From NCBI GenBank assembly GCA_035249175.1, contig DATFGT010000015.1:4441-68440 (forward strand): DNA of 64,000 nt, written 5' to 3'. Position 1 is the stretch's first letter, and every line of letters starts with the position of its first letter. Source of the stretch: 66-474 sp035249175. Lineage in GTDB: Bacteria; Pseudomonadota; Gammaproteobacteria; Xanthomonadales; Rhodanobacteraceae. The notes beneath the pieces were generated by a model. It saw only the letters and a program-made list of their open reading frames with translations, ran no database searches and was not told the DNA's origin. Both the position numbers and the translations under genes were made by a program. Positions 45,904-55,218 of the stretch are shown here, piece after piece.

Positions 45904-48561
45904 TCATGAATCCGGGAGTTCCCCGCGCAGGCGATACAGGGTTTCCAGGGCTTCGCGTGGCGTGAGCGCATCCGGGTCGATTCCGCGCACGGCGTCGGCG
46001 AGCTTCGCCAGCCGCGGATCGGGGCGGGCCGACGCGAAAAGGTCGGATTGGGGTGACGCTGGATTCTTCGGCTGCTGCGCCTTGGCCGTGATGCCCCGGT
46101 GACCGTCGCGTTCGAGCGTCGCCAGCGTTTGTTTCGCCTCCGCGATCACGGCTTTGGGCAATCCCGCCAGTGCGGCCACCTGCAGGCCGAAGCTGCGGTT
46201 GGCGGGCCCGTCCTTCACCGCGTGCATGAAGATGAGTTGATCGCCTTGCCTGGCGTCGTGGTATTCGACGGCGTCCAGATGCACGTTGGCGATGCCCTCG
46301 TATTGCGGTGCGAGCTCGGTCAACTCGAAGTAGTGCGTCGCGAACAGGGTGAAGGCGCGATTCGACATGGCCAGGTGCACTGCTGCCGCACGCGCCAACG
46401 CCAAGCCATCGTACGTCGACGTGCCGCGCCCGACCTCGTCCATCAGCACCAGCGACTGCGCGGTCGCATTGTGCAGGATGTTGGCGGTTTCGCTCATCTC
46501 GACCATGAAGGTCGATTGCCCGCGTGCGAGGTCGTCGCCGGCACCTATGCGGGTGAAGATGCGGTCGATGGGCCCGATGCGTGCACCCGTGGCCGGCACG
46601 TAGCTGCCGACGTGCGCCAGCAGCACGATCAGCGCGTTCTGGCGCATGTAAGTGCTCTTGCCACCCATGTTGGGGCCCGTGATCACCAGCATCCGGCGTG
46701 AATCGTTGAGCACCAAATCGTTCGGCTCGAACGGCTCGCTGCGCACGGCTTCCACTACGGGATGACGCCCGCGCTCGATCGCGATGCAGGCGTCGTCCAC
46801 CAGTTGCGGCCGCGACCAGTTCAGCGCGTCCGCGCGTTCGGCCAGCGCAGCCAGCACGTCAAGCTCCGCCAGGGACTGCGCGGCCTGCTTCAGCGGCGCC
46901 AGTTTTTCGGTGAGCGCATCCAGCACGCCGTCGTAAAGCGCGCGCTCGCGCATCAGCGCGCGTTCCTTGGCGGACAATACCTTGTCCTCGAACGCCTTCA
47001 GTTCTTCGGTGATGTAGCGCTCGGCGTTCTTGGTGGTCTGGCGGCGGGTGTAGTGCGCCGGCGCCTTGTCGGCCTGGGCCTTGCCGAATTCGATGTAATA
47101 GCCGTGCACGCGGTTGTAGCCGACTTTCAGCGTGGCAATGCCGGTCGTGGCACGTTCGCGGGCTTCGAGTTCGACGAGGTATTGATCCGCGTGTGTGGAA
47201 AGTTGGCGCAACTCGTCGAGTTCGGCATCGTAGCCGTCCGCGATCGCGCCGCCTTCGCGCAGCAGCGCGGGCGGACGCTCCACGATGGCGGCTTGCAGCA
47301 GGCGCACCGTGTCCTGGTGCTTGCCCAGTCGTTCTATCAGCTGATGCAACAACGGAGTTGCTTCGCGAAAAGCCCGGCCATGGACGGCCGGTTCTTGATC
47401 TTCGCGATCAGGAATGACCGCGTGCGCAATGCCCGGTGCCGCGGCAAGGCCGTCGCGCAGCGTGGCGAGGTCGCGCGGGCGCGCCGAGCGCAACGCCACG
47501 CGCGCGAGGATGCGTTCCAGGTCGCCGATGCCGCGCAGCTTTTCGCGCAGGGCAAACAGCACGCCGGATTCGATCAGCCCCGCCAGCGACTGATGGCGCA
47601 AACGCAAGGTTGCGTGATCGCGCAATGGGCGGTGTAGCCAGCGCCTGAGCGCGCGCGCACCCATCGGGGTGACCGTGGAATCCAGCACACCGAGCAATGT
47701 GTAGCGGACGTCGCCCGAGGGGTGCGTGTCGAGTTCAAGGTTGCGGCGGGTAGCGGCGTCCATCGCCACCGTTTCGTCGGCCGATTCGACCGCGAGGCCG
47801 GTCAGGTGCGGCAGCGCGGCCTTCTGGGTTTCCTGCAGGTAGCCGAGCAGGCAACCCGCCGCCGCGACGGCCAACGGCACACCGTCGGCGCCGAAACCCG
47901 AAAGGTCGCGCGTGCCGAAGAAGCGCGTCAGTTCGCGTCGCGCGCTGGTTTCATCGAAATGCCAGGGCGGACGCTTGCGCAGGCCGTTCAATGCTGACAC
48001 CGCCGTTGGCCACGCCACGTCTTCGCATATCAGGGTTTCGGCAGGCGCGAGCCGCGCGAGTTCCGCGGCCAACGCGTCGGCGTCTGTCACCTCGCACAGA
48101 AGAAAGCGTCCGCCGGCCAAGTCGACCCATGCCAACCCGAACCCGGACTGTCCCGCCGCGATTGCCAGCAGCAGGTTGTCGCGGCGTTCCGGCAACAGCG
48201 CCTCGTCGGTGAGGGTGCCAGGCGTGACCACGCGCACCACCTTGCGTTCCATCGGACCCTTGCCGTTCGGATCGCCGATCTGTTCGCAGATCGCGGCGGA
48301 CTCGCCCGCGCGCACCAGCTTTGCAAGGTACGACTCCACCGCGTGGTACGGCACGCCCGCCATCGGAATCGGTGCGCCGGCCGATTCGCCGCGCTGGGTC
48401 AGGGTGATGTCCAGCAGCCGCGCAGCCTTGCGCGCATCGTCGTAGAACAGCTCGTAGAAGTCGCCCATCCGGAACAGCAGCAAGGTGTCCGGGTACTCGG
48501 CCTTGGCGGCGAAGTACTGGCGCATCAAAGGCGTGTGGCGGGCGAGGTCGGCCTGGTCCAT
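45904..48561 (-). CDS. mutS: DNA mismatch repair protein MutS
   Basis: The 885-residue mismatch-recognition ATPase has the N-terminal mismatch-binding motif FRMGDFYELFYDDA (the Phe-x-Glu pair contacts the mismatch). Connector, lever and clamp domains follow. The ATPase domain carries Walker A GPNMGGKSTYMRQ, STFMVEMSE and DEVGRGTSTYDG, ending with a C-terminal tail. The start MDQADLARHTPLM is chosen because family homology begins there; an upstream in-frame Met adds 23 unlike residues. It converges on the response regulator gene. Confidence 0.97.
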   Translation of the reverse strand: MDQADLARHTPLMRQYFAAKAEYPDTLLLFRMGDFYELFYDDARKAARLLDITLTQRGESAGAPIPMAGVPYHAVESYLAKLVRAGESAAICEQIGDPNGKGPMERKVVRVVTPGTLTDEALLPERRDNLLLAIAAGQSGFGLAWVDLAGGRFLLCEVTDADALAAELARLAPAETLICEDVAWPTAVSALNGLRKRPPWHFDETSARRELTRFFGTRDLSGFGADGVPLAVAAAGCLLGYLQETQKAALPHLTGLAVESADETVAMDAATRRNLELDTHPSGDVRYTLLGVLDSTVTPMGARALRRWLHRPLRDHATLRLRHQSLAGLIESGVLFALREKLRGIGDLERILARVALRSARPRDLATLRDGLAAAPGIAHAVIPDREDQEPAVHGRAFREATPLLHQLIERLGKHQDTVRLLQAAIVERPPALLREGGAIADGYDAELDELRQLSTHADQYLVELEARERATTGIATLKVGYNRVHGYYIEFGKAQADKAPAHYTRRQTTKNAERYITEELKAFEDKVLSAKERALMRERALYDGVLDALTEKLAPLKQAAQSLAELDVLAALAERADALNWSRPQLVDDACIAIERGRHPVVEAVRSEPFEPNDLVLNDSRRMLVITGPNMGGKSTYMRQNALIVLLAHVGSYVPATGARIGPIDRIFTRIGAGDDLARGQSTFMVEMSETANILHNATAQSLVLMDEVGRGTSTYDGLALARAAAVHLAMSNRAFTLFATHYFELTELAPQYEGIANVHLDAVEYHDARQGDQLIFMHAVKDGPANRSFGLQVAALAGLPKAVIAEAKQTLATLERDGHRGITAKAQQPKNPASPQSDLFASARPDPRLAKLADAVRGIDPDALTPREALETLYRLRGELPDS

Positions 48562-48716
48562 CTCGGGTGCGGCGGGTGCGGGCAGGCGCGCAGTGTCGCA
48601 TGCGCGACCGTAAGGCCCAAGCGTTCCCACGCTTTCAGCAATGCCTGAATTTGGGCCCCGTTCGTTCTGAAGTATAGGCCCGGAGGGCCGAAGTCTAAGG
48701 ACACAGGATTTTGCGC

Positions 48717-48759
48717 TTCGACTTCGCGTGCTTGCGCAAGCTACGCTCAGCGCGAACGG
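48717..48759. repeat. Dispersed intergenic repeat, copy 2
   Basis: TTCGACTTCGCG...GCTACGCTCAGCGCGAACGG closely matches 2356-2399. It lies in the 279-base gap between divergent mutS and phoB, just upstream of the Pho box. Confidence 0.5.
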
Positions 48760-48774
48760 ATAACGGGTGCCACA

Positions 48775-48811
48775 CTGTCATGAGACTGTCACGTTGCGAC
48801 GCTGCAATAAT
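48775..48811 (+). promoter_or_regulatory. Pho box and -10 of phoB
   Basis: Two 7-base direct repeats, CTGTCAT (48775-48781) and CTGTCAC (48786-48792), are separated by GAGA, giving the 11-base period of a PhoB binding site. A TG-extended -10, TGC-AATAAT with the hexamer at 48806-48811, follows. The site is 48 bases before the phoB ATG, which implies autoregulation under phosphate limitation. Confidence 0.9.
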
Positions 48812-48840
48812 CCGGTCACGGGACTGCCAAGAACCCCCGC

Positions 48841-49530
48841 ATGCACAAGCGTGTACTGATCGTCGAAGACGAAGCTTCCATTCGCGACATGGTGGCTTTC
48901 GCGCTGCGCAAGGCCGACATGGAGGCGATCCATGCCGCCGACGCGCGCGCGGCGCTGGTCGCGATCAGCGACACGCCGCCGGACCTGATCCTGCTGGACT
49001 GGATGCTGCCCGGCATGACCGGGCTGGAACTGGCGCGTCGCTTGCGCAGCGAGGAACGCACCTCCGAGGTGCCGATCATCATGCTGACCGCGCGCGGCGA
49101 GGAAATGGATCGCGTCAGCGGCCTCGAGGCCGGTGTCGATGATTACGTGGTCAAACCATTCTCGACACGCGAGCTGATCGCCCGAATCAAGGCGGTGCTG
49201 CGGCGCGTCCAGACCGATGGCGGCACAGGATCGATCGAAAGCGGCGGCTTGCGGATCGACGGCCCCGCGCACCGAGTGTATGCGGGTGACGCACAGATCG
49301 AAATCGGCCCTACCGAATATCGGCTGCTGCACTTTTTCATGAGCCACCCCGAGCGCGCCTATTCGCGCGCGCAACTGCTGGACCAGGTCTGGGGTGGCAG
49401 TGTGTACGTCGAGGAACGCACGGTGGACGTGCATATCCGGCGCCTGCGCAAAACGCTGGAACCGTTCGGGCTGGATGCACTGATCCAGACCGTGCGTGGC
49501 ACGGGTTATCGATTCTCCACCCAACCATGA
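48841..49530 (+). CDS. phoB: Phosphate regulon response regulator PhoB
   Basis: The 229-residue OmpR-type regulator has a receiver domain (1-120) with phospho-acceptor Asp53 (LILLDWMLPGMTG) and VVKPFSTRELIARI. The winged-helix DNA-binding domain (about 130-226) includes EIGPTEYRLLHFFMSHPERAYSRAQLLD, VYVEERTVDVHIRRLRK and VRGTGYRFS, which match PhoB closely. It activates phosphate-starvation genes. A consensus Pho box precedes it. The stop overlaps the phoR start (ATGA). Confidence 0.96.
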   Translation: MHKRVLIVEDEASIRDMVAFALRKADMEAIHAADARAALVAISDTPPDLILLDWMLPGMTGLELARRLRSEERTSEVPIIMLTARGEEMDRVSGLEAGVDDYVVKPFSTRELIARIKAVLRRVQTDGGTGSIESGGLRIDGPAHRVYAGDAQIEIGPTEYRLLHFFMSHPERAYSRAQLLDQVWGGSVYVEERTVDVHIRRLRKTLEPFGLDALIQTVRGTGYRFSTQP

Positions 49531-50570
49531 ATACCGATCGCGCACGCGCGCGTCGCCTTGCGACGCAATTGCGTGACCTGCGTACGGTTGCATGCGCCTT
49601 GTCCGACGCGCTGGTGCTGCTGGATTCGGATGGGTGCATGCGCTGGTGCAATCCCGCGGCGGGGCAATTGCTCGGCATCGTGTGGCCGCGCGATCGTGGT
49701 CTGGCGGTGGCCGAACGCTTCGGGGACGGTGAGGCGGGTACGTGGCTGCGGACCGGGCAGGGCGATGCCGACGACATCGCCTCTCCCGTCGACCCCACCG
49801 TCCGCCTGCAGCTGTCGTTGATTCCCTACGGCGATCACCGTCGCCAGTTGATCGCGCGCGACATCAGCCGGGTCACGCGGCTGGAGCAGGTGCGCCGCGA
49901 TTTCGTGGCCAACGTGTCGCACGAACTGCGTACGCCACTGACGGTGATCCATGGTTACCTGGAATTGCTCGATCCGGAGGACGTGCCGACGCTGGCGCCG
50001 GTGCTGAACGAGATGCGCGCACAGTCGCAGCGGATGCGCCAGATCGTCGAAGATTTGCTGGAGCTGTCGCGGCTGGAAATGCAGCAGCACCTCGTCGAGG
50101 AACGCGTGGAAATGACGCCGATGCTGGAGACGCTGCGCCGGGAAGCCGAAGTGCTGAGCCAAGGCAAACATCGCGTTGCGGTCGAAGATGCAGGCCATGT
50201 CGATCTGCTGGGTTCGTCCAAGGATCTGCATAGCGCGTTTTCCAATCTGGTCAGCAACGCGGTGCGCTACACGCCCGACGGCGGCACCATCACGATCCAT
50301 TGGCGACGTACGCCGGCCGGTGCCGAATACTCGGTGATCGACACGGGTTACGGTATTCCGGCCGAACACCTGTCACGGCTCACCGAACGTTTCTACCGCG
50401 TTTCCTCAAGCCGCTCGCGCGCGACCGGTGGCACCGGGCTCGGGCTTTCCATCGTGAAGCACGTGTTGAACCTGCACGACGCGCAGTTGCGAATCGAAAG
50501 CGAATCCGGTAAGGGTTCGACATTCAAGTGTGTGTTCGGGAAGGCACGGTTATTGGAGCCTGATGCATAG
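49527..50570 (+). CDS. phoR: Phosphate regulon sensor kinase PhoR, lacking membrane segments
   Basis: The 347-residue histidine kinase has a PAS domain (about 22-115), HisKA with His132 (VANVSHELRTPLTVIHGYLELL) and HATPase_c (about 230-335). ATPase motifs are SNLVSNAVRYTPDGGT, VIDTGYGIPAEH and GGTGLGLSIVKH. Neighbour phoB and the RRDFVANVSHELRTPLTV segment identify it as PhoR. E. coli PhoR is 431 residues with N-terminal membrane helices; this one begins at MNTDRARARRLATQL directly before the PAS domain with no hydrophobic stretch. The ATGA overlap with phoB rules out a hidden upstream extension in this frame. Confidence 0.88.
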   Translation: MNTDRARARRLATQLRDLRTVACALSDALVLLDSDGCMRWCNPAAGQLLGIVWPRDRGLAVAERFGDGEAGTWLRTGQGDADDIASPVDPTVRLQLSLIPYGDHRRQLIARDISRVTRLEQVRRDFVANVSHELRTPLTVIHGYLELLDPEDVPTLAPVLNEMRAQSQRMRQIVEDLLELSRLEMQQHLVEERVEMTPMLETLRREAEVLSQGKHRVAVEDAGHVDLLGSSKDLHSAFSNLVSNAVRYTPDGGTITIHWRRTPAGAEYSVIDTGYGIPAEHLSRLTERFYRVSSSRSRATGGTGLGLSIVKHVLNLHDAQLRIESESGKGSTFKCVFGKARLLEPDA

Positions 50571-50648
50571 CCCGTTTCGCGACGGTCGTGTGGCGGATCC
50601 GCGGCAAGGCAGGGGACGCGGATGGTTTCAATCCGCGGTCAGATAGGC

Positions 50649-51032
50649 ATGAAAGCTGCGTCGCTGAGGAAATGGGCAAAGGGCCTCAAGCAACAGACCC
50701 TGGTGGTCTACTTTGCGGCGCGTGATCCTCGTACGCCATGGTTCGTCCGGCTCCTCGCCCTGGCAGTGGCGGCCTATGCACTGAGTCCCATTGATCTCAT
50801 CCCCGACTTCATCCCGGTGTTGGGCTACCTGGACGACCTGATCCTGGTCCCGCTCGGCCTTGCACTGGTCATCCATCTCGCTCCCGCCGATGTCATGGCC
50901 TCTGCGAGAGAGCAGGCTCTGGCGGCTTCTGAAAAACCAACAAGTCGCGGCGTGGCCGTAGTCATCATTACCGTATGGATGTTGGGCCTTGGCTGGCTCG
51001 GATGGTGGGCGTTCCGCAAGCTGCACACCTGA
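50649..51032 (+). CDS. YkvA family (DUF1232) membrane protein
   Basis: The 127-residue protein contains the DUF1232 signature YALSPIDLIPDFIPVLGYLDDLILVPLGLALVIHLAP (about 47-83) and a second hydrophobic helix near the C-terminus (AVVIITVWMLGLGWLGWWAF). The family is widespread and uncharacterised. It follows phoR by 78 bases on the same strand and converges on cysA. The ribosome binding site is weak. Membership of the Pho regulon is possible but not shown. Confidence 0.85.
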   Translation: MKAASLRKWAKGLKQQTLVVYFAARDPRTPWFVRLLALAVAAYALSPIDLIPDFIPVLGYLDDLILVPLGLALVIHLAPADVMASAREQALAASEKPTSRGVAVVIITVWMLGLGWLGWWAFRKLHT

Positions 51033-51135
51033 ACCTCCACGGGAGCGCGCCGGCTCTGCCCGGGCGGCTTGCCAATTCAATCATGGGCTGAGGCGTCCGT
51101 CCTTGTTTGGAACCGCCGTTTCGCTGCGGGCCGGC

Positions 51136-52287
51136 TCACGTGCTCAGGATCGGCGTAGGACAGGTGCTCGCTTCGGCTCCTTCATCCCGCGCGTCGCGCC
51201 ACTCCCAGCGCAATTCGGAAATCAGGTCGGAATTGCCGTGCCGATGAGGAAAGATGATCGCCCGGCGTGGGCTGATGCGCAAATCCATGCCGGGGCGCAG
51301 GCCGAGCGATGCGAGCTCTTCGCTGGCGATGTCGGCTTCGAGCGAGTGGTCCAGGGACGCGACGTGCAGGTCCAGGTGGGTCACGCTGCCGGCGAGATAG
51401 ATGTGTCGCAAGCGCGCGTTCCATGCCGGCCGCGTTTCGTCGTGCTCCACGCACAGGTGCTCGGGCCGGATGTAGGCCATCGCGGCCGCATATCCGTCCG
51501 CCCATGGCGGCTTGGGCAATGACCACTCGGAAGCCGCGAGGCGACCGTGTCTGTAGAGGAGCGGTACCTTGCTCACCTTGCCGATGAACTCGCAGACGAA
51601 CGGCGTGGCCGGATGCTGGTAGAGCGCTTCCGGCGTATCCACCTGCTCGATGCGGCCCTTGTTCATCACCGCGATCCGGTCGGCAAGTTCCAGCGCTTCT
51701 TCCTGGTCATGGGTGACGAAGATCGTGGTCAATCTCGACTCGTCGTGCAGCTCGCGCAGCCAGCGCCGCAGGGTTACGCGCACTTGCGCGTCCAGCGCAC
51801 CGAACGGCTCGTCCAGCAGCAACAGGCCGGGCTCGACCGCCAGCGCGCGCGCCAGTGCCACGCGCTGGCGCTGGCCACCGGAGAGTTGCGCGGGATAGCG
51901 GTCGCCGTGTTCTTCCAGTTGCACGCGCCGCAGCAGTTGCCGCACGCGTTCGGTGATTTCGCGCCGCCTGGGCCGTTTGCGCCACGGCCGCACGCGCAGG
52001 CCGAAGGCGATGTTTTCGCGCACGGAAAGATGACGGAACAGCGCATAGTGCTGGAACACCAGCCCGACGTTGCGCTTGCGCGCCGGCGCGGCGAGAAAGT
52101 CCGTGCCTTCGTGTTCGACGCTGCCGCCGTCGGGATAGTCCAGCCCGGCAAGGATCCGCAGCAACGTGGTCTTGCCGGAACCGGAAGGGCCGAGCAGCGC
52201 GACGAATTCGTCCGGCGCGATACTCAGGCTCACGTGATCCAGCGCGGCAAAACCGGTGAAGCGGCGGGTCAGGTTGCTGATCTGCAT
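51136..52287 (-). CDS. cysA: Sulfate/thiosulfate ABC transporter ATP-binding protein CysA
   Basis: The 383-residue ATPase energises sulfate import with CysT, CysW and Sbp. Walker A GPSGSGKTT is at 33-41, the signature LSGGQRQRVALARAL at about 135-149, and Walker B LLLLDEPFGALDA near 156-168. A C-terminal TOBE-like regulatory region (about 240-355) follows. MQISNLTRRF is taken as the start; longer upstream reading is out of place over cysW. It is last in the operon sbp-cysT-cysW-cysA, 10 bases after cysW. Confidence 0.93.
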   Translation of the reverse strand: MQISNLTRRFTGFAALDHVSLSIAPDEFVALLGPSGSGKTTLLRILAGLDYPDGGSVEHEGTDFLAAPARKRNVGLVFQHYALFRHLSVRENIAFGLRVRPWRKRPRRREITERVRQLLRRVQLEEHGDRYPAQLSGGQRQRVALARALAVEPGLLLLDEPFGALDAQVRVTLRRWLRELHDESRLTTIFVTHDQEEALELADRIAVMNKGRIEQVDTPEALYQHPATPFVCEFIGKVSKVPLLYRHGRLAASEWSLPKPPWADGYAAAMAYIRPEHLCVEHDETRPAWNARLRHIYLAGSVTHLDLHVASLDHSLEADIASEELASLGLRPGMDLRISPRRAIIFPHRHGNSDLISELRWEWRDARDEGAEASTCPTPILST

Positions 52288-52297
52288 GGGTGAGCCC

Positions 52298-53161
52298 TCA
52301 ATGTCCGCCGGGTGCGTGCGCGGCCAGCGCATCCGCGTAGCGCCACTCCAGCAGACTCTTGATCGCGAGCGTGACCAGCGCGAGCAGGGCCAGCAGGGAG
52401 GCGACCGCAAATGCCCCGACGTAGTCGTATTCGTTGTAGCGCATCTCCACTTCCAGCGGCATCGTGGTGGTGAGGCCGCGGATGTGGCCGGACACGACGG
52501 AGACGGCGCCGAATTCGCCCATGGCACGCGCGTTGCACAACAGCACGCCGTACAGCAGCGCCCAGCGGATGTTCGGCAGCGTCACCCGGAAAAACATCTG
52601 CCAGCCGCTCGCGCCCAGCACGCGCGCGGCTTCGTCTTCCTCGGCGCCCTGCGATTGCATCAGCGGAATCAATTCGCGGGCCACGAACGGCAGCGTCACG
52701 AACACAGTCGCCAGCACCAGGCCGGGCATGGCGAAGACGATCCTGATGCCGTGCGCTTCGAGCCACGGGCCGAACCAGCCCTGCGCGCCGAACATCAGCA
52801 CGTAGATCAGACCGGAAATCACCGGCGACACCGAAAAGGGGATGTCGATGATCGTGCCCAGCAGCGCCTTGCCGGCGAACTGGAAACGCGCCATCAGCCA
52901 GGCGGCGGTCACTCCGAACACCAGGTTCAACGGTACCGCGATGCCGGCCACGAGCAGGGTCAGCAGGATCGCGGCGCGCGCTTCCGGCTGGGCGATGCTG
53001 GCGAGATACGCCGCAACACCCTGCCGCAAACCTTCCGCGAACACGACTGCGAGCGGGAACAGCAGGAAAACCAGCAGGAATGCCATGGCGACCAGCACCA
53101 ATGCCGCGTGCACCATGCGTCGCGGTCGTGCGCCCGGGCGCGAGAGCGCGATCGTGTTCAT
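52298..53161 (-). CDS. cysW: Sulfate ABC transporter permease CysW
   Basis: The 287-residue inner-membrane permease has about six helices. The ABC permease coupling loop reads EEDEAARVLGASGWQMFFRVTLPNIRWALLYGVLLCNARAMGEFGAVSVVSG, a strong CysW pattern. It also contains the IDIPFSVSPVISGLIYVLMFGAQGWFGPWL block. It overlaps the upstream cysT by 4 bases (ATGA) and precedes cysA by 10. Confidence 0.94.
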   Translation of the reverse strand: MNTIALSRPGARPRRMVHAALVLVAMAFLLVFLLFPLAVVFAEGLRQGVAAYLASIAQPEARAAILLTLLVAGIAVPLNLVFGVTAAWLMARFQFAGKALLGTIIDIPFSVSPVISGLIYVLMFGAQGWFGPWLEAHGIRIVFAMPGLVLATVFVTLPFVARELIPLMQSQGAEEDEAARVLGASGWQMFFRVTLPNIRWALLYGVLLCNARAMGEFGAVSVVSGHIRGLTTTMPLEVEMRYNEYDYVGAFAVASLLALLALVTLAIKSLLEWRYADALAAHAPGGH

Positions 53162-53982
53162 GCGGGTGCCTCTGCCCAGCGCCCGCTCCAACGCTGCAGG
53201 TACGAGATCAGGATCAGCAGCACAAACGAGAACGCCAGCATGATCACGGCCAGCGCGGCCGCGCCCGCGTAGTCGAACTGCTCCAGCTTCTGCACAATCA
53301 GCAGCGGTGCGATTTCCGAACGCATCGGGATATTGCCGGCGATGAAGATCACCGAGCCGTACTCGCCAGCCGCGCGCGCGAGCGCCAGCGCGAAGCCGGT
53401 CAGGAGGGCGGGCGCGAGCATCGGGAGCAGCACGCGGGTGAAGGTCTGCCACCGCCGCGCACCGAGGCTTTCGGCGGCTTCCTCGATCTCGCGGTCGAGA
53501 TTTTCCAGCACCGGCTGCAGCGTGCGCACCACGAACGGGAATCCGACGAACGCCATCGCGATCAGCACGCCCTGCGGCGCGTAGGCGATCCGGATATCCA
53601 CGAGCGCGAACCAGCGGCCCAGCCAGCCGTTGGGTGCATACAGTGCGGTGAGTGCGATACCCGCCACCGCCGTGGGCATCGCGAATGGAAGATCGATGAA
53701 TGCGTCCAGCAGTCGCCGTCCCGGGAAGCGGTAGCGCACCAGCACCCAGGCGACCAGCAATCCAGCCGCCGCGTCCAGCAGCGCGGCAAGCAGCGCCCCG
53801 CCGAATGACAATTTCAGGGCGGCGATCACACGCGGCGACGAAAGCAGGTGCAGCCATGCCTGGCCGCCCGCGCCGCTCGCCTTCCACGCCAGCGCGGCGA
53901 GCGGCAGCAGCACGATCAGCCCCAGATAGCTCAGCGTCAATCCGAGGCTCAATCCGAAACCAGGCAGAACGCGTCGGCGCAT
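53158..53982 (-). CDS. cysT: Sulfate ABC transporter permease CysT (CysU)
   Basis: The 274-residue permease pairs with CysW. Marker segments are FIDLPFAMPTAVAGIALTALYAPNGWLG and the coupling loop EIEEAAESLGARRWQTFTRVLLPMLAPALLTGFALALARAAGEYGSVIFIAGN. It begins 3 bases after the sbp stop codon on the minus strand and overlaps cysW by 4 bases. Confidence 0.95.
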   Translation of the reverse strand: MRRRVLPGFGLSLGLTLSYLGLIVLLPLAALAWKASGAGGQAWLHLLSSPRVIAALKLSFGGALLAALLDAAAGLLVAWVLVRYRFPGRRLLDAFIDLPFAMPTAVAGIALTALYAPNGWLGRWFALVDIRIAYAPQGVLIAMAFVGFPFVVRTLQPVLENLDREIEEAAESLGARRWQTFTRVLLPMLAPALLTGFALALARAAGEYGSVIFIAGNIPMRSEIAPLLIVQKLEQFDYAGAAALAVIMLAFSFVLLILISYLQRWSGRWAEAPA

Positions 53983-53985
53983 GGC

Positions 53986-54984
53986 TCAACCGCCCGGCCC
54001 GATCTGGTCGAAGACGCCGCCGTCGGTGAAGAATTTCGCCTGCACCTGGCGCCAGTCGCCGAACATTTCCCGGATGGTGAAGGTCTTCACCTTGGGAAAT
54101 TGCGCCGCGTATTTCGCCATCACCTGCGGCGAGCGCGGGCGGTAGAAATGCTTCGCTTCCAGTTCCTGTCCCTGCGGCGAATACAGGAATTTCAGGTACG
54201 CCTCGGCGACCGCGCGCGTGTGGTGCTTGTCCACGTTCGCGTCGATCACGGCGACGGGGGGTTCCGCGACGATACTGAGCGACGGCACCATGATCTCGAA
54301 GCTGCCTTTGCCCAGTTCGCGCTGGGCCAGCAATGCTTCGTTCTCCCACGCCAGCAGCACGTCGCCCATCCCGCGCTGCACGAACGTGTTGGTCGCGCCG
54401 CGCGCGCCGGTGTCCAGCACCGGAACGTGCTGGTACAGCGCCTTGACGAACGCGCGCGCCTTCGCCTCGTTGCCGCCGGGCTGCTTCAAGGCATAACCCC
54501 AGGCGGCGAGAAAATTCCAGCGCGCGCCACCGGAGGTCTTCGGGTTAGGCGTGATCACCTGCACGCCGGGGCGGATCAGGTCGGCCCAGTCCCTGATCTT
54601 CTTCGGATTGCCCTTGCGTACGAGAAAAACGATCGTCGAAGTGCAGGGCGCGGAATTGTCCGGCAAGCGCTGTTGCCAGTTCTTCGCGATCAGGCCGCGA
54701 TCGGCCAGCGTGTCCAGGTCATAAGCGAGCGCGAGCGTGGCTACGTCGCCCGGCAAGCCGTCGGCGATCGCGCGCGCCTGCTTGCCGGAGCCGTCGTGAG
54801 ACATCCGGATCGTGACCGTGTCGCCGTGTTGCGCTTTCCATTGCGCGGCGAACGCCGCATTGACGTCGCGATAGAGCTCGCGTGTCGGATCGTAGGAGAC
54901 GTTGAGCAAGGTCACGCCGCTTGCCGTGGCGAGCAACGGCGCAACGAGGGAGAAGCAGGCGAACAGCAGCGCGATGCGTTTCAT
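53986..54984 (-). CDS. sbp: Periplasmic sulfate-binding protein
   Basis: The 332-residue solute-binding protein has a cleavable signal peptide (KRIALLFACFSLVAPLLATASG). Sulfate-family signatures are LLNVSYDPTRELYRDVNAAF, PDNSAPCTSTIVFLVRKGNPKKIRDWADL, VITPNPKTSGGARWNFLAAWGYA and EVLLAWENEA-like GDVLLAWENEA. It delivers sulfate to CysT-CysW-CysA encoded directly downstream. It is first in that operon; a porin gene lies upstream on the same strand. No CysB site was identified. Confidence 0.95.
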   Translation of the reverse strand: MKRIALLFACFSLVAPLLATASGVTLLNVSYDPTRELYRDVNAAFAAQWKAQHGDTVTIRMSHDGSGKQARAIADGLPGDVATLALAYDLDTLADRGLIAKNWQQRLPDNSAPCTSTIVFLVRKGNPKKIRDWADLIRPGVQVITPNPKTSGGARWNFLAAWGYALKQPGGNEAKARAFVKALYQHVPVLDTGARGATNTFVQRGMGDVLLAWENEALLAQRELGKGSFEIMVPSLSIVAEPPVAVIDANVDKHHTRAVAEAYLKFLYSPQGQELEAKHFYRPRSPQVMAKYAAQFPKVKTFTIREMFGDWRQVQAKFFTDGGVFDQIGPGG

Positions 54985-55218
54985 GGTGACATCCCTGCAT
55001 CACGAAGTGGAAAGGCCCGCTTGATGCGCGCTGCATGATTGCAGCCGGCAATCAGGGCCTCAGAACTCCTGAAAACTACTCCAGCATGGCGAGAGTTAAG
55101 GACGCGCTAGGGATTCGTTCCCCCGGTAATGCGGATGCGATGTTCCACGAATCACGCTTTCCGGCGGCGCCGGCAAAGGCGCCGGGCGATTCGGGTGACG
55201 TTAACCGCTGGGCACCAA

